From contig NZ_FOKF01000005.1 in assembly GCF_900111995.1 (NCBI RefSeq), positions 1 through 64,000 of the forward strand: DNA of 64,000 bases. The letters are read 5' to 3'. Position 1 is the stretch's first letter, and each line of letters starts with the position of its first letter. The notes beneath the pieces are model-generated. The model had not been told where the DNA came from, searched no databases, and was given only the letters and a program-made list of their open reading frames with translations. Both the position numbers and the translations under genes were made by a program. Positions 62,342 through 64,000 of this stretch are shown one piece after another. This DNA is from Collimonas sp. OK607 (lineage in GTDB: Bacteria; Pseudomonadota; Gammaproteobacteria; Burkholderiales; Burkholderiaceae_D).

Positions 62342-62905
62342 TTAGATCTTGCCAACCAGGTCCAGCGATGGTGTCAGAGTTGCTTCGCCTTCTTTCCACT
62401 TGGCTGGGCAAACTTCACCTGGGTGCGATGCTACGTATTGCGCTGCTTTAACTTTACGGAGCAATTCCGAAGCGTCACGGCCGATGCCGTTGTCGTGGAT
62501 TTCGTACAGCTTGATCAGGCCTTCTGGATTGATCACGAATGTGCCGCGCAGTGCCAGGCCTTCTTCTTCGATCAGGACTTCAAAGTTGCGCGACAGAGTT
62601 GTAGTCGGGTCGCCGATCAGTGGGTAGTTCACTTTCTTGATCGCGTCCGATGTGTCGTGCCATGCCTTGTGAGCGAAATGGGTATCGGTCGAGATACCGT
62701 AGATTTCCACGCCCAGTTTTTGGAATTCAGCGTAGTTGTCGGCCAGGTCTTCCAATTCAGTCGGGCAGACGAAAGTGAAGTCGGCTGGGTAGAAAACGAA
62801 TACAGACCATTTGCCCTTCAGGGTGTCCTGAGTGACTGGAACGAATTTGCCATTGTGGAGGGCAGTTGCCGAGAACGGCTTAATTTGGGTATTGATCAGA
62901 GACAT
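62342..62905 (-). CDS. ahpC: Peroxiredoxin AhpC
   Basis: AhpC reduces hydrogen peroxide and organic hydroperoxides. The 187-residue protein has the peroxidatic Cys in [17 protein letters not shown] (about residue 47), the resolving Cys in [13 protein letters not shown], and the C-terminal extension typical of sensitive 2-Cys peroxiredoxins. The start at 62905 ([11 protein letters not shown]) fits all homologues; the longer frame to 62950 is rejected. ahpF lies 128 bases downstream. Confidence 0.96.
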   Translation of the reverse strand: MSLINTQIKPFSATALHNGKFVPVTQDTLKGKWSVFVFYPADFTFVCPTELEDLADNYAEFQKLGVEIYGISTDTHFAHKAWHDTSDAIKKVNYPLIGDPTTTLSRNFEVLIEEEGLALRGTFVINPEGLIKLYEIHDNGIGRDASELLRKVKAAQYVASHPGEVCPAKWKEGEATLTPSLDLVGKI

Positions 62906-63336
62906 AGTGTTTTCCTTACTAAGTGCTGGGTTGAGAAGTCTAGGTAGCAACGATAAACCAGGTTGGTCGATTTGTATAATTGATTTAATTTTGTGTTTCG
63001 ATTTGAAATAGCTATCGATAACGGATTAATTCCTCCTTTGAGTGCATTTTGCCTTGGTATAAATAATGCTTTCCAGGCAATCAAAACCCGACCAGAAATG
63101 AATGGACGCTTTATCGGACTATAAGTTTAAGCAAACTGTTCCGATTCGTCATGCCGAGATCCTGGTTGTAGGACGAAACCCCGCAAATGTACAAGTACGA
63201 AGCGAATGTAACGCAATGTAATGATCGGGAAATATTTCCAAAATATAATCTTCGCCCGGAACGCCCCCAAAAAGCGCGTATCAGTGGCGCCAGCTTCTTA
63301 TCAAGACCAGCCCCGTAAATATTTCCGAAAGTTATC
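62906..63336. promoter_or_regulatory. Divergent promoter region between ahpC and a CpdB-like gene
   Basis: The 431-base gap has no gene. Near 63000-63030 it contains ATAGCTAT and CGATAACG, spaced like parts of an OxyR site, which would fit peroxide control of ahpC; the match is weak. An A+T-rich tract with TATACAAAT on the minus strand (near 62972-62985) may be the ahpC -10 region. Confidence 0.35.
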
Positions 63337-64000
63337 ATGCATAAAGAGATGCGTTTGACCACGTTGACCATTCTGGTCGCACTTGCAGTTTCCGCCTGCA
63401 GCAGCAATGGCGGCAGCAACCTTGAGGCTGGCGTTCCGGAGGGAACCGTGCTGAAGCTGGCATTGCTGGAAACCACCGACATCCACCAGAACGTCCTCAG
63501 TTACGATTACTACGGTTTGAAGGCCGACACCAGCCTCGGCCTCGAGCGCACCGCAACCCTGATCAAGGGCGCGCGCCAGGAAAATCCCAACAATCTTTTG
63601 CTGGACGATGGCGACGTCATTCAGGGTACGCTGCTCGGCGATTACCAGGCGGTTGCCGCGCCGGTTACCTGCAGCGGCACGCTGGCGGTGCATAAGGTGA
63701 TGAACGCCTTGCAATACGACGGCGCCGGCATGGGTAACCACGAATTCAACTACGGTCTCGATTTCCTGAGCCAGATCACCAACACCGATTTCGGCGTTCC
63801 GGGCGTGCAAAAAGGCAGCAACTGCGGCGCGCCGAATTTCCCGCTGGTGTTATCCAATGTGGTCGGAGTCGCATCCGGCAAACCGATTTTTAATCCGTAT
63901 GCGCTGATCGCCAAACAGTTCAGCGCCACCAAGCCTGACGGCAGCACCATGAGTGTCGCATTGAATGTCGGCATCATCAGCTTTGTGCCGCCGCAGATCA
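63337..64000 (+). CDS. CpdB-like 2',3'-cyclic-nucleotide phosphodiesterase/3'-nucleotidase, N-terminal part
   Basis: A frame from ATG 63337 runs to the right window edge without a stop (221 residues). It begins with a lipoprotein signal (lipobox AVSAC). The metallophosphoesterase motifs are LLETTDIHQNVL (Asp-x-His), LLDDGDVIQGTLLGDY and GAGMGNHEFNYGLDFL, with the spacing seen in CpdB and 5'-nucleotidases. DYYGLKADTSLGLERTATLI is closest to CpdB. It would release nucleosides from extracellular nucleotides in the periplasm. The C-terminal nucleotide-binding domain is beyond the edge. A second start at 63349 is possible. Confidence 0.82.
   Translation, partial: MHKEMRLTTLTILVALAVSACSSNGGSNLEAGVPEGTVLKLALLETTDIHQNVLSYDYYGLKADTSLGLERTATLIKGARQENPNNLLLDDGDVIQGTLLGDYQAVAAPVTCSGTLAVHKVMNALQYDGAGMGNHEFNYGLDFLSQITNTDFGVPGVQKGSNCGAPNFPLVLSNVVGVASGKPIFNPYALIAKQFSATKPDGSTMSVALNVGIISFVPPQI

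Overview
The window looks like a chromosomal replication-origin region of a betaproteobacterium, most likely family Oxalobacteraceae (order Burkholderiales) and possibly Collimonas or a close relative. This rests on the gene order mnmE-yidC-yidD-rnpA-rpmH / dnaA-dnaN-gyrB, on Bug-type binding proteins, OmpC-like porins and type IV pilus genes, and on overall protein character. The genus is inference; no database search was run.

Left part (1-26 kb). A partial IS4-type transposase runs off the left edge. It is followed by a hypothetical gene and a three-gene membrane sugar or gluconate dehydrogenase operon (gamma subunit, GMC flavoprotein, triheme cytochrome c). Next come a one-domain asparaginase-like gene, an M3 peptidase and a porin. 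An uptake locus follows: an Fbp-type ABC importer and a Bug-type binding protein, divergent from a TctD/TctE-like two-component system that carries a CsoR/FrmR-type repressor as third gene. A compact minor-pilin cluster (pilV-pilX-short pilY1-pilE) and a separate major-type pilin follow. From 23.1 to 26.5 kb the sequence is rich in paired paralogues: two Trp-rich microproteins, two small membrane proteins around an AI-2E-family permease, and two near-identical candidate small RNAs flanking a dodecin gene.

Middle part (about 26.1-43.9 kb) is a genomic island inserted at the 3' end of mnmE. It has a tyrosine integrase beside mnmE, 27-bp near-identical repeats at both ends, and a degenerate copy of the mnmE end at the far side, a layout like SGI1-type elements. 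The right end holds a tightly overlapped replication/regulation module (integrase, AlpA-like protein, a 28-residue ORF, a 104-residue protein, a DUF927 ATPase, a Val-Pro-Pro-rich protein). The rest is cargo: a membrane-anchored Mrr-type nuclease with a zinc finger, two HNH proteins (one exported), several lipoproteins, a serine resolvase, a decayed SRAP peptidase gene, and an exported MORN / coiled-coil / Sel1 cassette in which the first and third proteins share an N-terminal domain. This cassette and the twin small RNAs are the best candidates for undescribed biology.

Right part (43.9-64 kb). The mnmE-yidC-yidD-rnpA-rpmH operon reads leftward away from the origin and dnaA-dnaN-gyrB reads rightward. 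DnaA boxes lie on both sides of dnaA, and a 162-bp inverted-repeat element sits just upstream of dnaA. After gyrB come two gene remnants fused tail to tail, a PIN-domain toxin-antitoxin pair with a 9-3-9 palindromic operator, a lone ABC ATPase, a DUF1326-DUF2182 pair, an NAD-type isocitrate dehydrogenase, ahpF-ahpC, and the start of a CpdB-like periplasmic phosphodiesterase cut by the right edge. Three copies of a paired GTAGGGTGGGC repeat (REPIN-like) are scattered through the non-island DNA.
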